Shown here piece after piece: positions 46,476 through 57,068 of a stretch of 64,000 nt of DNA. The position numbers and the translations under genes are program-made. This DNA comes from Chalara sp. BL73. Taxonomy: Eukaryota; Ascomycota; Leotiomycetes; Helotiales. The stretch is taken from the NCBI GenBank assembly GCA_918026815.1, contig CAKJVC010000012.1, forward strand, positions 1,736,001 through 1,800,000. The letters run 5' to 3'. Position 1 is the stretch's first letter; the number at the start of each line of letters is the position of its first letter. The notes below the pieces were generated by a model. The model made no database searches and was not told where the DNA came from. It saw only the letters and a list, made by a program, of their open reading frames with translations.

Positions 46476-46605
46476 ACAAGTCAACCAGCTACAGCGAGCA
46501 TAATAGCACTGCGCTGAGATCACAGTGCTACGTGCCCCATGGGTAAACGACTTAAGCAATTACAAGTCATCATACGAAGAAGTATCACAGAAAGTGATAC
46601 AAATT
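46476..46605 (-). mobile_element. Family-2 LTR fragment
   Basis: Matches copies C/D (CAAGTCAACCAGCTACAGCGAG, TGCTACGTGCCCCATGGG, AGTATCACAGAAAGTGATAC). The far end of the LTR is missing and no target duplication is evident. Confidence 0.75.
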
Positions 46606-49539
46606 GTTTGGCTTAATTATTTACTACTATACCTCGGAAACTATACCTCGATCACAGGGCCTCGGAAAGAGAACGACGAGCCGCACATCAACAGATTAGT
46701 CCTACAACCTCTCTGTGCCTGACTTACAAGAACCAGAAAATTCTCCGGCTAGGGCCTTGCAGAAGTTGCTATAATAATCTCCTGGAATTCAACCAGTCTT
46801 GTAGTTCCCCTTGCTTGCGTTGAAACTATTCTTTTCGTTAGACCGAAGCCCTTCTCATAAGGTTTTCATTATTTTACACAATAGCGGTCCTAGGCTGCTG
46901 TAACTACTCTTTCATTTTACTAAAATCAGAATCGACCTCATTCAATAGCTCTGTAACCTTCGCTATACTGACCACATTAGTATATCTTCGAGTGCAAGTA
47001 TTGCAAACTTAAGACCTGCCGACTCGCACAAATAAAGTCTAGTTATATACTACACAACTTGACGCTGTACCTCTATCGCAGAACCTTGGAAGCAGAGCGA
47101 CGCGCTGCACACCAACGAAAAAGGAAACCTGCGGGTAAGGATCTCAACGTGGTGATGAAACTAAGAACTAATTGTTTTACAGACTGCACTCTGCACAATT
47201 TTCGCCTAAACATCCTTCTATACAATGGACAGCCTCGGCCTAGCCAAAAGCCTCGAAAACAGAGTTCTTGTAACTTTGGTAAATAACACCAGAAGCGCAT
47301 ACACAGAAACAGGACGCAGTTAATCAAAGATTGAATAAAGTAATAGAATTATATGAAACAGGCAGAAATTTCAAAGCGGAAAATAGCATTTGACATACAT
47401 TGAGGGCCGCTGGTGCATATATTTGTCCCCAGCAGAGGCCCAGGGGCAAGTAAAGACATAAATCTTGAGCTGCTGCCTGTTTACCTGTGGGGAAAAACTT
47501 ATTTGACTCTACGCTGTACTATGGTCCAGCGTGGGCCTATAGGAAGAGACTTCTGCCGCCCTATCAGTCTATTCACAGGGCTCGATCCAAGTACGCTACT
47601 CCACAAAACTCAGCAAACGCAGCAGTGCTGGCACCAAGTCGAGAAAACTTCAGCGGCTATATATTGAGCACAGACTGAAGCAAGAAGTTCCTAGGTAGGA
47701 CTCCGGCCACAATAAGCAGTTCTCTACTTTCATTTTCACCAAAGTCCTATCTTTCCCCGTTGTCCATAGAGCGCGTTTTCTTGGAGGCGTCGACTGGGAA
47801 TTGTGTGTCTTGGAATGTACAATAGTGCTGAGAAGTTTTCGGGGCTGTATCGGTAGTTGATCGTTATTCCATAATGCTTTACACGGAGCCGACGTTCAAG
47901 GTGCTCCGCGACACCGACTAGATGAAACTCAAGATTGAAAGTCCTGTCGTTCCGATCCTGGCGCTTTTGAGGAAGCCACAAAGGGGCCATTCCTGGTACT
48001 CGACAGCCGGAACCGACTCCGTTATAGCAGAGGAGTTCCGGGAAGGGTGTGGAGTGTAGAGTTATTGCTCATTAGCTTCGAATTTCGAGCACGAGTACAC
48101 ACAGTCTTAGGCTGCACGTGGCCTCTCTCAGTAGCCGTGGACAATAAGCGACGGAGTTGTGTGGTATCGGGCTTGGCACTTTGCTGACCGTGGTTCTCAA
48201 GGGCTTCCGTTCTGGTACGAGTGATTTGGGCCTGGAAGTAGGTGTTGCCTTGGTTCTGCAACGGCCCGGTGGAGCGGCAGTGAGCTAGATCACTGTCGTC
48301 GTCCAACGGCTCAGGTACGGAGTGGGGAGCTAGCCTGTTCTCCCTACTATACAAGCCTGAAAGTGTAGACTGAAAGCAGGGTGTAGGATCCTCTGATGTG
48401 CCTTGTATATTTTTTCCTGGCCGTGCGGATTGATATGTGATAACCCCGCTAAGCTTTCTTGCTTTATAGGAGGAAGTGGACGCTGGTCTTTATCAACTCA
48501 GCGCATGTCCTCAACACCCTACTATACTTCGCGACGAGGTGGGGCGGCTTGCTCGGGGGTTGGACCGGAAAAGTTGTCGGAGTCTGCTTTAGGACTGCGT
48601 GGTTCGTTATCTTCGAGGATGACCGGACTATCTATCTGCATATCGTTAGAGAATTGCTTGTAATGAGTAGTGGGAAGCTGGCATACCTCGAGTACCTTGG
48701 CTATTGTCTACAATATCAGCTAATCTAGGCTGTGGTAAACTGCAATGCTTCTAATTTTATTGCGAGTCTATTCCTAGGAATCTTGGATGGTGCGTCCATC
48801 GGCGGAAATTTCTTTACGCAAAGGGATATGTGATATCTTCTATAGGTGGTAATTCGTCGTTTGCTGCGTCGTCGCAACTTTTGGGGTCGTGGGCGTGGAC
48901 GTGGACGTAGTGGTCTGTGTTTTCCACAATGGATTAGATGAGTTCTTTCCTGTGGTATTTTCTTGAATCGTACCTTGAGCCTTGACTCTGTCAAGGGCCA
49001 GCTGGGCTGTAGAGTCATGCCCTCGAGCCGCTGCAACTGAGTATTAGTTGGACAGATCGCTCCGCTTGGATAGTGGATTGACATTTGGGTACTGCGGCAC
49101 GGGCTTGTTTCGAGAGTTAGTTGCAGTAGCAGACGTATCATTTTGATTTTTGATGTCCTGGAGATATGCGCTTGCTGTGGAATGAGGGGTTCGAAGGGGG
49201 CTGCTAAAATTGAACATGATTCAGGGTAACAACAGTAGCCCCTGGCAGAAACGTTCAAGCTGATGAATAAGCGGCGGATCTGGAGAAAGTAGTTGTTTGT
49301 ACCAGGGTTGCAGGAGCTCGTCCAAAAACGTATTTTGGCTAGATTGCGAAATCATTAAAGAAGCTTATAGCGTAGATTGCATAGAAAACGCAATAGGATA
49401 TTGAAAGTCGCAACTTTATGTCGCTGCTTTCTTTTGAGCGCCAAGGTGCACATCTGAGTCAACGGCAAGTCTGAGTACACAGCCGCTTGGCGCTAGTTTG
49501 GTCTTAGACAATATCTGACTCTGCTGCTTCGATCAGTTC
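46606..49539. other. Unassigned, degenerate sequence
   Basis: Nearly 3 kb with no recognisable gene. Minus-strand frames between 48.0 and 49.3 kb are Ser/Thr/Asn/Gln-rich (for example TSTSTPTTPKVATTQQTTN) with many stops, which could be the decayed gag part of a retrotransposon, but no reverse transcriptase, integrase or protease motif is seen. I leave it unassigned. Confidence 0.4.
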
Positions 49540-49797
49540 TGTAACAACTCAAAGCGAACAGGAATCCCGATCCGTAGATCTCAGGGAGAAGGACTTAAAA
49601 GTATAAGCGGTATCAATTGTTATAACACAAAGAACACGCTACAAATAGAAAAAAGGAAGGAAAGCAGTGCTTCATATACAAGAGACTGATGTCACGATTC
49701 CAATATAAGCGCCGGCTACAGGGGCCAGGATAAGCAAGGCTTTGTAGTGCCAGGGGCCTTAAGAGGCTCAAAGCGAGATATGGCCAGGGCCGTGACA
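49540..49797 (-). mobile_element. Solo LTR, family 4, copy 1
   Basis: On the + strand it starts TGTAACAACTC and ends GGCCGTGACA; reversed, it is TGTCACGGCCCTGG..GTTGTTACA, matching the element at 59105-59392. Flanks AGTTC and GGTTC agree at four of five bases. A promoter-like stretch is shared with that copy (ATAACAATTGATA). Confidence 0.82.
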
Positions 49798-49814
49798 GGT
49801 TCACTCACAGTAAT

Positions 49815-49935
49815 TCTTTATACGGAAAATATCTGGGATACCACCAAAAAGTGCCCATATTTCTCGGATACCACCACTTAATTTGGAGGCTTTCTCAGAT
49901 ACCACTTTTTTAAAACAGTGGCATATGAGATAGCT
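49815..49935 (+). repeat. AT-rich block related to 19425-19525
   Basis: GGAAAATATCTGGGATACCACCAAAAAGTG parallels the sequence at 19.4 kb (ATAATATCTCAAATACCATCAAAAAGTG, shown here only in part), followed by GGCATATGAGATA in both. Origin unknown. Confidence 0.5.
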
Positions 49936-50079
49936 TCCAAAAAAAATGATCGTATCCCAGAAATACACATGTATACTGCCTATCTTTCTGGAATACTATC
50001 ATTTTGTCAGCAGATATCTAGTATACCACAGTTTTGCTGCCAAGATACTAAAATAAAGTACTACATGACCTACAAACTA

Positions 50080-50185
50080 TGTCACGATCCCAATACAGGC
50101 GCCAGTGATAGCTGTTTGTAAGGTCTCAATACGAGGATTCTAAACTAGAGAGAAAAGGTGTAACTACTGCTGGAACTGCCCTCAT
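50080..50185 (+). mobile_element. Family-5 LTR, 5' half only
   Basis: TGTCACGATCCCAATACAGG through GGAACTGCCCTCAT matches the first half of the LTR at 53047-53255. It is cut at 50185 by the LTR 50186-50514, whose 5-bp duplication CTCAT is taken from this sequence. The second half is not found on the other side. Confidence 0.75.
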
Positions 50186-50514
50186 TGTAACAGCCAGAGC
50201 CGGTTAGAGACGGATATCATAACAGCTTAGGAGCTGAAGGGCCGCAAGCGGCATGCTCCACCCCTGAGCAGCCACCAGCGTACAGCTACAGCAGCCGCAG
50301 GCATACAGCTACAGCAGCTACAGGCTGACAGCTACAGCACAGCTGGAAGGATATAAGGAACAGCTAGAGCTTTCAGGAGGAAAGTAAGCTTGAGTTTATC
50401 TGTTAGACGGACAAGCATACTTTTGATATCAATACATCTCTATTTCTATTCTATTGCAGTCACGTGCCTTACCTGTTATATTGCAATCCCTCCTGTTGCC
50501 CTCTATTTGTTACA
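50186..50514 (+). mobile_element. Solo LTR, family 3, left member of a tail-to-tail pair
   Basis: TGTAACAGCCAGAGCCGG..CTATTTGTTACA, flanked by perfect CTCAT duplications (50181-50185, 50515-50519). Contains three to four CAGCTACAGCAGC-type units at 50270-50340. Confidence 0.88.
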
Positions 50515-50715
50515 CTCATTCAGATAAAAAACGCTTCAATATTGTGTGCCGTACGCCGAAGCTGTGCAACTTCAAAATTAGAGCGTGTGATTCCAAAAAA
50601 AGAAAGGTAGTTTGTAACAAATAGAGGGCAACAGGAGGGATTGCAATATAACAGGTAAGACACGTGACTGCAATAGAAATAGTGATGTATTGATATCAAA
50701 AGTATGCTTGGCCGT

Positions 50716-50820
50716 TGTGACGGGTAAAACCGTACCACTGCACTATACGACCCAAAAGTGAATCCACTTATTGTCGAACATGCTACAGTGATATATATAC
50801 CCTCCTAATTCTCCGTAACA
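50716..50820. mobile_element. 105-bp LTR-like element nested in an LTR
   Basis: Ends TGTGACGG..CCGTAACA with perfect 5-bp duplication GCCGT (50711-50715, 50821-50825). The left LTR at 50.4 kb shows the empty site (CTTGTCCGTCTA in reverse orientation), which proves insertion. No coding capacity. It is either a very short solo LTR or a TRIM-like element. Confidence 0.85.
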
Positions 50821-50884
50821 GCCGTCTAGCAGATAAACTCAAGCTTGCCTTCCTCCTGAAAGCTCTAGCTGTTTCTTATATCCT

Positions 50885-51110
50885 TTCAACTGTGCTGTAG
50901 CTGAGCCTGTAGCTGCTGTAGCTGCATGCTTGTGGCTGCCGTAGCTGTATGCCTGCTGTAGCGTATGCTTGTGGCTGCTGTAGCGTGTGCTTGTGGCTGC
51001 TGTAGCGGATGCCTTATGGCTGCTGCAGCGTATGCTTGTGGCTGCTGTAGTTGTATGCCTGTGGCTGTTGTAGCTGCATGCCTGTGGCTGCTGTAGCTGT
51101 TATGATATCC
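50885..51110 (-). repeat. Minisatellite, about 20-bp units
   Basis: About ten units of GCTGTAGC..GCTTGTGGCTG type inside the right family-3 LTR. The left LTR has only about three or four, and remnants are seen at 3010 and 13230. Confidence 0.8.
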
Positions 51111-51136
51111 GTCTCAAACCGGCTCTGGCTGTTACA

Positions 51137-51845
51137 GTAAAATGCAAGTAGTCAGCTACTTAATCAGTTAAAAAATTAATCAAAGATCAACTACAAAACC
51201 AATTAACTTACACAACTATAAAACAACTTAAATACAAGCTTATATTCAGCTGCGGCTTTTAAATTATCGATATTGCGCAAATAAGCCGACTTAATCAACG
51301 TTTTGTGCTTAGCTACAAACTAGCCAGTCCAGTTCTTTTTTACTGGCGATTCGCGCAACTCTTCTGCAAGGTTTTTAACTATTTTGCTTGTTGGAAGCAT
51401 TTGTTTCATACTCAAATAATTGATCCTATCAATTAAAAGCTTTTCCTGAACGTCTATAAAGCACTAGCGTGTGTAAAGGTCAGACAGCTTTTTATGCATC
51501 GTAATTCTGTTCAACTTCTTGTCAACGTCAATCGACGTCCGATGAACCAAAAACGCTGGCCCTGATTTGGATGAATTTCTGAACTTTCCTCTTTCCAATG
51601 CTGCAATCGCCATATCAATACGATCTGATTTGCTGATTTTATCCATGATTGAAATGGTGTGGACTACATTTGTTGGTGAGGTGATTTGAGGAGGGTGAGA
51701 TTTGTCACGGGAATCGGTTATAGTATTATTCAGGTCAGTGATTCTGCATTGGAAAACGCGCAATGCGGCCGCTAGCGCTAGCACCCCGCGATATTTCATC
51801 AGAGATCTTTCATCAGAGCTCAACGTCGATACTCTCTCTGAAACT
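51137..51845. other. Intergenic upstream of HNH copy 2
   Basis: AT-rich to 51460. A minus frame 51464-51859 (131 codons, TDLNNTITDSRDKSHPP) overlaps the 5' flank of the HNH gene; it has no recognisable domain and is not called. Confidence 0.4.
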
Positions 51846-53075
51846 ATGGAAGACTTCAATATTCCTAGTCAAGAACGAATCGCTATGCTCGAGCGCCTAC
51901 AAGATGTGATAGGCGATGTACCACCATACTTTTGGGCTGCCTGCCAGGTTTGCGACCTTCAAGCACTTGGAAAATTGGTCGAGGTTGCGCGTATTTCCCC
52001 TGCAATAGTTTGTATTCTTGCTGGACAAACTTACACAATAGTACTACACTGCAAGTGAAATAGATAATCTTATTCTCTCTTTTAGCTAATGTTCTATAGG
52101 GACTCAGAGTGCTAAAGGGTTATCACGTAACACGACACTGAACACGACACCGAAAAAACCATTAGGCTTGGGCTCGTCCCCCGCTGGTTCCCCACCTACA
52201 AAGAGACAAAGGACTACCGATTCACCTGGAGGTACAGAAGCCAGCTTACCATTATTGCGTCGAAGTCAGGTAGTCGCAGACTTAGTAAGCTTGAAATACA
52301 TAACACACCGCTTTTTGAAGCTTATATATCATAGGCTAGAGAACGAGACGGCCGTTGTTGCGTTCTTACTAGAGACTCAGCTATTGACGTGGCACATATC
52401 TATCCGTTCTGCCAGCTAAAAGATCCGGAAGAGGATATCTTTGGGGCACGGCACACTTTTTGGAAGCACTTAAAGAACTTTTGGCCAGAAGAGAAAGTTG
52501 CTGCTTGGGAAGCAGAACTATTCCCAGAAGGCTTATTTGAATCAGGGAGCGAAAGAGTTGATAACCTGATAACATTATCAAAAGGTGCACATACCTATTG
52601 GAACCGGGGAGCATTTGCCCTTAAGCCAATATCTATTTGCGACAATAACACTACCTTGAAAGTACAGTTTTTCTGGCAAAAGAAACAAAACAACACTCAA
52701 GCAACAATAAGTCTCTTGACTATACCTTTTTCTACCGAGGACCTCGATTACAATGAGAGTGCTTTCGACTACGGCAAAACTGAGCTACATCTTCCGGGAC
52801 ACAAATTTGCCAAATCCGGCGATATCTTCGAATTCAAAACCGACGATCCAATAAAGAAACCGCTCCCAAGTTTCAAACTCCTTGAGCTCCAGTGGTTTCT
52901 AACACGTGTGGTAGGCATGGCTGGTGCTGCCTTTCCGTACGAAGCAGGCTGGGGAGACGACTTGGACGACGACGAGGAGGTTCCGTGTTTAGATTTGGAT
53001 GACAGAGGAGATATATCTCTTCTTTCTGATCTTAATTTACCCAGCCTGTCACGATCCCAGTACAGGCGCCAGTGA
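51846..53075 (+). CDS. HNH endonuclease-like protein, copy 2, with LTR-derived C-terminus
   Basis: Paralogue of 41907-43228: exons 51846-52050, 52100-52284 and 52335-53075, 376 aa. The same module order is seen: GDVPPYFWAACQVCDLQALG, shorter Ser/Pro linker (SPPTKRQR), then the HNH domain RDGRCCVLTRDSAIDVAHIY, VDNLITL and AHTYWNRGAFALKP. All three signature positions are retained. The first intron uses a GC donor (GCAAGT) where copy 1 has GTAAGT; GC-AG introns can be spliced, so this need not be fatal. The reading frame enters a solo LTR at 53047, which supplies the last nine residues and the stop codon. The acidic tail is partly kept. Probably expressed, function unknown. Confidence 0.78.
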
Positions 53076-53255
53076 TAGCTGTTTGTAAGGTATCTTAATA
53101 CGAGGATTCTAAACTAGAGAGAAAAGGTGTAACTACTGCTGGAACTGCCCTCATATAACCATGGCCAGTTCCAGGGTCCTAGCTAGGCGAACCAATGAGC
53201 GTTCGCGGCTGTGGCGCGGCATGGCCAAGCACACGTGATCTCTAGGACCGTGACA
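53047..53255 (+). mobile_element. Family-5 solo LTR at the end of HNH copy 2
   Basis: TGTCACGATCCC..GGACCGTGACA, 209 bp; its first half is repeated at 50080-50185. Flanks CAGCC and CAGAT share only three of five bases, so the target duplication is weak or decayed. Confidence 0.75.
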
Positions 53256-53540
53256 CAGATGTCAGAAATAGGGTCTATTGCACAGGGAATCAGTTAGAGG
53301 ATCTGCGAAGGTATCACGGTGATTGAATGCGGGCTTGTAAGAGCGTTCAGTGGTGATGATATTGTCTACAGCGATGAGCCGTAAATGAGGGGAAGATATT
53401 CCTTGTTCCTTGTCACTTGGTACCTATGTGCCTCTTGTTACATTGGTATCCTCTAGTACATGGAGCCTAAGGCTTATGTTACAAAACCTCTATAAAATAA
53501 AGATAAAAAGAAAAATAAGATATTATATAAAGACTATAGA
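53256..53540. other. Short intergenic, nothing recognised
   Basis: Region between the LTR and the 3' end of the NACHT-WD40 gene; AT-rich near 53480-53550, presumably the NLR 3' UTR. Confidence 0.4.
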
Positions 53541-56500
53541 CTAGTTATATACTAGAAGCTTCAGCCCTTGTTTGAACTGAAGAAATGAAAGTCTCCTTGA
53601 TGAATATGCTAAAACGACAGTTTGATCCCAAATAGCTTCACAAACAGATCGGTAATCGGGAGGTAGCCAGAGAATATTCGCCTTCCCTTTTATTATCCAA
53701 TAATCAGATACTCGTAAAGTAGGTAGTAGATTACCGTCGGGTGAGAAGGCCACGGAGGCGACGGAGGAAAAGTGGCCTTCGAGCGTCTGCGGCGCCGTGC
53801 CTGTAGCGGCGTCCCAAAGCCGCACGGTCTTATCGCCCGAGCCAGAAACGACCTGCTTGCCGTCAGGCAAGAAGGCCACAGAAGCAACGTAAGAAGAGTG
53901 GCCTTCGAGCGTCTGCAGCGCCGCGCCTGTAGCGGCGTCCCAGAGCCGCACGGTCTTATCGCCCGAGCCAGAAATGATTTGCTTGCCGTCAGGCGAAAAA
54001 GCTACAGATTTAACGGAAGAAAAGTGGACCTCGAACGTCTGCAGCGCTGTGCCTGTAGCGGCGTCCCAGAGCCGCACCGTCTCATCGTATGATCCAGAAA
54101 TAATTTGCTTGCCGTCAGGCGAGAAAGCTACAGAAATAACTGAGAAAGAGTGGCTTTCCAGCGTCTGCAGCGCCGTGCCTGTGGCGGCGTCCCAGAGTCG
54201 CGCCGTCTTATCCTCCGAGCCAGAGATAATTTGCTTACTGTCCGGAGAGAAGGCCACGGAGTTGATAAAGGAAGAGTGGCCTTCGAGCGTTTGCAGCGCC
54301 GTGCCTGTAGCGGCGTCCCAGAGCCGCATGGTCTTATCCTCCAAGCCGGAAACGATTTGCTTGCCGTCAGGCGAAAAAGCTATAGAAACAACAAAAGTAG
54401 AATGGCCCTTGAACCTTTGCAGTGCCGCGCCTGTAGCAGCGTCCCAGAGTTGCACCGCCCCACTGTATGATCCAGAGATAATTTGCTTGCTGTCAGGCGA
54501 GAAAGCCACGGAATGGTTGAAGGAAGAGTGGCCCTTGAACGTCTGCAGCGCTGTGCCTGTAGCGGCGTCCCAGAGCCGCACTGTATGATCGTATGATACA
54601 GAGATAATTTGCTTGCCGTCAGGCGAAAAGGCTACGAAATGGACGGAAGAGTGGCCCTTGAACGTCTTCAGCGCTGTGCCTGTAGCGGCGTCCCAGAGCC
54701 GCACCGTCTCATCGCCCAAGCCAGAGACGATTTGCTTGCCGTCCGGAGGGAAGGCCACAGAGGTAACGTAGGAAGAGTGGCCCTCGAGCGTCTGCAGCGC
54801 CGTGCCTGTAGCGGCGTCCCAGAGCCGTACCGTCTCATCGTCCGAGCCAGAGACGATTTGCTTGCCGTCAGGCGAGAAGGCCACAGATGTGACGGAGTCC
54901 GAATGGCCCTCGAGCGTCTGCAGCGCCGCACTCCAATGTGCTTGCACTCTAGGCTTTCTTTGAATCCAAGGGGGAATATAATTTTCAAATGTCTTTCGAA
55001 CAATGCTTTTTTCTGGAGCGAATACAAGTGCTGAACAATATAATTGAAGGGGCGCCTGTTTAATGACTAATCGGCTGAATAAGGCAAATCGCTTTGCATC
55101 ATGGATAAATGCGTATAAATTAGAGCTTTTAGTAGCCTAAAGACAAGTTAGACTTTTATAAATAATAGATAGATAGCTTACCAGAACGTAAGCCTCTAAG
55201 GACAATATTGCTTGAATCCCCTCCGAGGTTTTGCCCATCCACCCAAGCGCCTCAAGCCAGTGTAGTAGATGAACCTGTAGAAATCGGTGGACATCCTTGC
55301 CGTTATAAGCCTGAGAGCCACTACTTTGCAGATGCTGAACCCAGTAGAGGCATGCGTATTGAACTTCGGGCGGAAGGCATTTCTGAATACGACTACTCTC
55401 AACTTGGCTGGCTTGATAACCAGGGGTATATAATTCGCAAATATCCTTCTTGAGTGTCTGGGACATTAGCTGTATACACCTAGCAGCTAAATTTTGGTGT
55501 GCTTCCTTCTCATCCACCCAAAATTCCCCACATCGATCTCTGTTGAGGAGGAAGTCGCGAAATGAAGGGTGGTGTAGGCGGAGCAAACCAGCAACATCCT
55601 TTGGAACATCTAGGATAGCTTGTAGTCTCTCGAGCGTTTGCGTAACCTGTGTCCCAGAGATGCCAATTACCTTTGCTAGCGAGGCAACGGGGAGCGGGGA
55701 AAATAAAATAGCAATGCTTCCGAGAATTCTTCGTTGCCTTGCACATAACCGCACTTTTTCTGGTGGTCTAAAAGCGGTAGGTATGGAACCTTGAAGCACA
55801 GTGATATATATTTGGTCCAGATGCTGCTCCGGCGTGCCTTCAAAGCCACTGCCCTCAAGAATCTCATCAAGCCTGTCTCCAGCGAACTCTTCGCCTTCGT
55901 TTATAAATCGACATGCTGTTGCCGCCCAGATAAAAAGCCCACTAGCGTGGACAACTGGCTGTCTCAGAACTTCCTCGCCTGGCCATTTAGGTCCCAGGGT
56001 CCACTCTTGCCCGATTATCCCCAGATGGTATTCTAAGAAAAAGGAGATATCATAGTTGATAATCATCGGCTGTATGTTGTGAAGTACGAAGTCTTGGTGT
56101 TCGGTTTGTGGGATAGCGCGTATGCAGTGTCGAATTGGAACTTCAGGCCTGCTTGTCAAAAAGACTCGAAGTCGTACCGTCGTTAACGATCGAGCTTCAG
56201 CTAGAAGCTGTAGAATTGTGCGAATGTGGGCTTCGTTGTCACACTCATCAAGGGCATCAACAATAAGCAGATAAGACGACGGAGATAAGCGCTTGTCTAA
56301 CCTTAACAATGGATGGATAACAAGCTGGCGCCACTGGTCGTGGAAAGAATGGTTTGCAATATCAATCTGTTCTTCAGCAGCCTCCGAAATGTATCGTCGC
56401 AACGATAGTTCATTATATGCAAGCTGCACGGCAATACTTGTAAAGAATTTACCGGCATGCCCAACGTCTCCTCCACCTTTTGAGAAAAAAAAGCTGGCCC

Positions 56501-56672
56501 CGAGGCGCTTTTGTTCAAAGTATCTGCGGGCGACAGTCCGAGCAATCGTCGATTTCCCAGTACCGGCTAAGCCATTAAGCCAGAAGATACATCGCTCATC
56601 TTCGCTATCCACCCAATTGTATATCTCCTTAAGAAGGCCAACTCGGGTATTCCGGAGGCAAGTGGGCGAATC
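53541..56672 (-). CDS. NACHT-WD40 NLR protein, N-terminal domain not visible
   Basis: STAND-class NLR read on the minus strand in two exons, 55182-56672 and 53541-55136, joined across a 45-bp intron (about 1028 aa). NACHT: FWLNGLAGTGKSTIARTVAR (Walker A), LLIVDALDECDN (Walker B) and FLTSRPEVPIR, then ALVFAPEKSIVRK and HWSAALQTLEGHSD, a linker typical of this family. Nine full 42-residue WD40 units follow (RLWDAATGTALQTLEGHSS, 126 bp period) and a tenth partial one, then the usual end NILWLPPDYRSVCEAIW. Units are nearly identical and differ at a few positions, as in Podospora HNWD genes. The frame opens just after a TAA inside a telomere-like motif at 56673; no ATG precedes SPTCLRNTRVGLL, so the effector domain (HET or other) is missing or lies in an unseen exon. 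Confidence 0.85.
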
Positions 56673-56687
56673 TTAGGGTTAGGGTTA
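56673..56687 (+). repeat. Telomere-like TTAGGG motif
   Basis: TTAGGGTTAGGGTTA (2.5 units) at the exact 5' limit of the NACHT reading frame. On the gene strand it reads CTAACCCTAAG, which also fits a branch site plus acceptor. It is too short to prove a telomeric origin. Confidence 0.6.
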
Positions 56688-57068
56688 AGTACTTAGGTTG
56701 CGATCCACATAATCTAGCCACGTAGATTAAGGTGGGTCTTGAATGAAGAGGTTGATAAAAGGTTTGAGGCTGAGGCTCCAGGGTTAGAGATGATCGCCGG
56801 CGCATATCCTAGCGACAAGTGGCGTTGCGCTAGTGCAGCCAGGAACTGGTCACCCCACAATTTTGATGAATGGAACATCAATTGCGCTCTACAGGACATC
56901 TTGACATTCCGATCAAAGAAAGATGTTTGGAGATTTTTTTGGTGGTTTTGGGTATGTCGCCAAATTAGCAAATACAGGGCCTTTCATGGAAGCCCGTAGA
57001 GACCTTGTCCGTTTCGCATAAACAGCGGTGTCAGGCATGGCGTCGATGTATTGGAACCCGGACCTTGA
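56688..57068. other. Upstream of NACHT gene; contains the 56815-56970 block
   Basis: On the + strand a frame is open from 56739 to 56999 (KWRCASAARNWSPHNFDEW..). Part of it (56815-56970) is the repeat shared with 2070-2215. I do not recognise it. No NLR effector-domain motif is seen on the minus strand. Confidence 0.45.

Larger units (their letters stand above)
50613..51136 (-). mobile_element. Family-3 LTR, right member of the pair, longer minisatellite
   Basis: Reverse-complement copy of 50186-50514, with its 3' end facing that of the left LTR across a 98-bp spacer. It is longer because of an expanded minisatellite (50885-51110) and a nested 105-bp element (50716-50820). No matching target duplication was found at its ends. 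Confidence 0.85.

Noticed and set aside
53772..55034. Long open frames on the + strand opposite the WD40 repeats (arginine- or serine-rich repeats)
   Set aside because: They are periodic at exactly 126 bp, mirror the WD40 units and show no independent motif; they are antisense shadows of the repeat.
56673..56687. A true chromosome end
   Set aside because: Only 2.5 TTAGGG units, with genes continuing on both sides.
46116..57000. A large segmental duplication carrying both HNH genes
   Set aside because: Only the HNH genes themselves are similar; flanking genes differ (F-box and amidase versus LTRs and NLR), so duplication beyond the gene is not supported.
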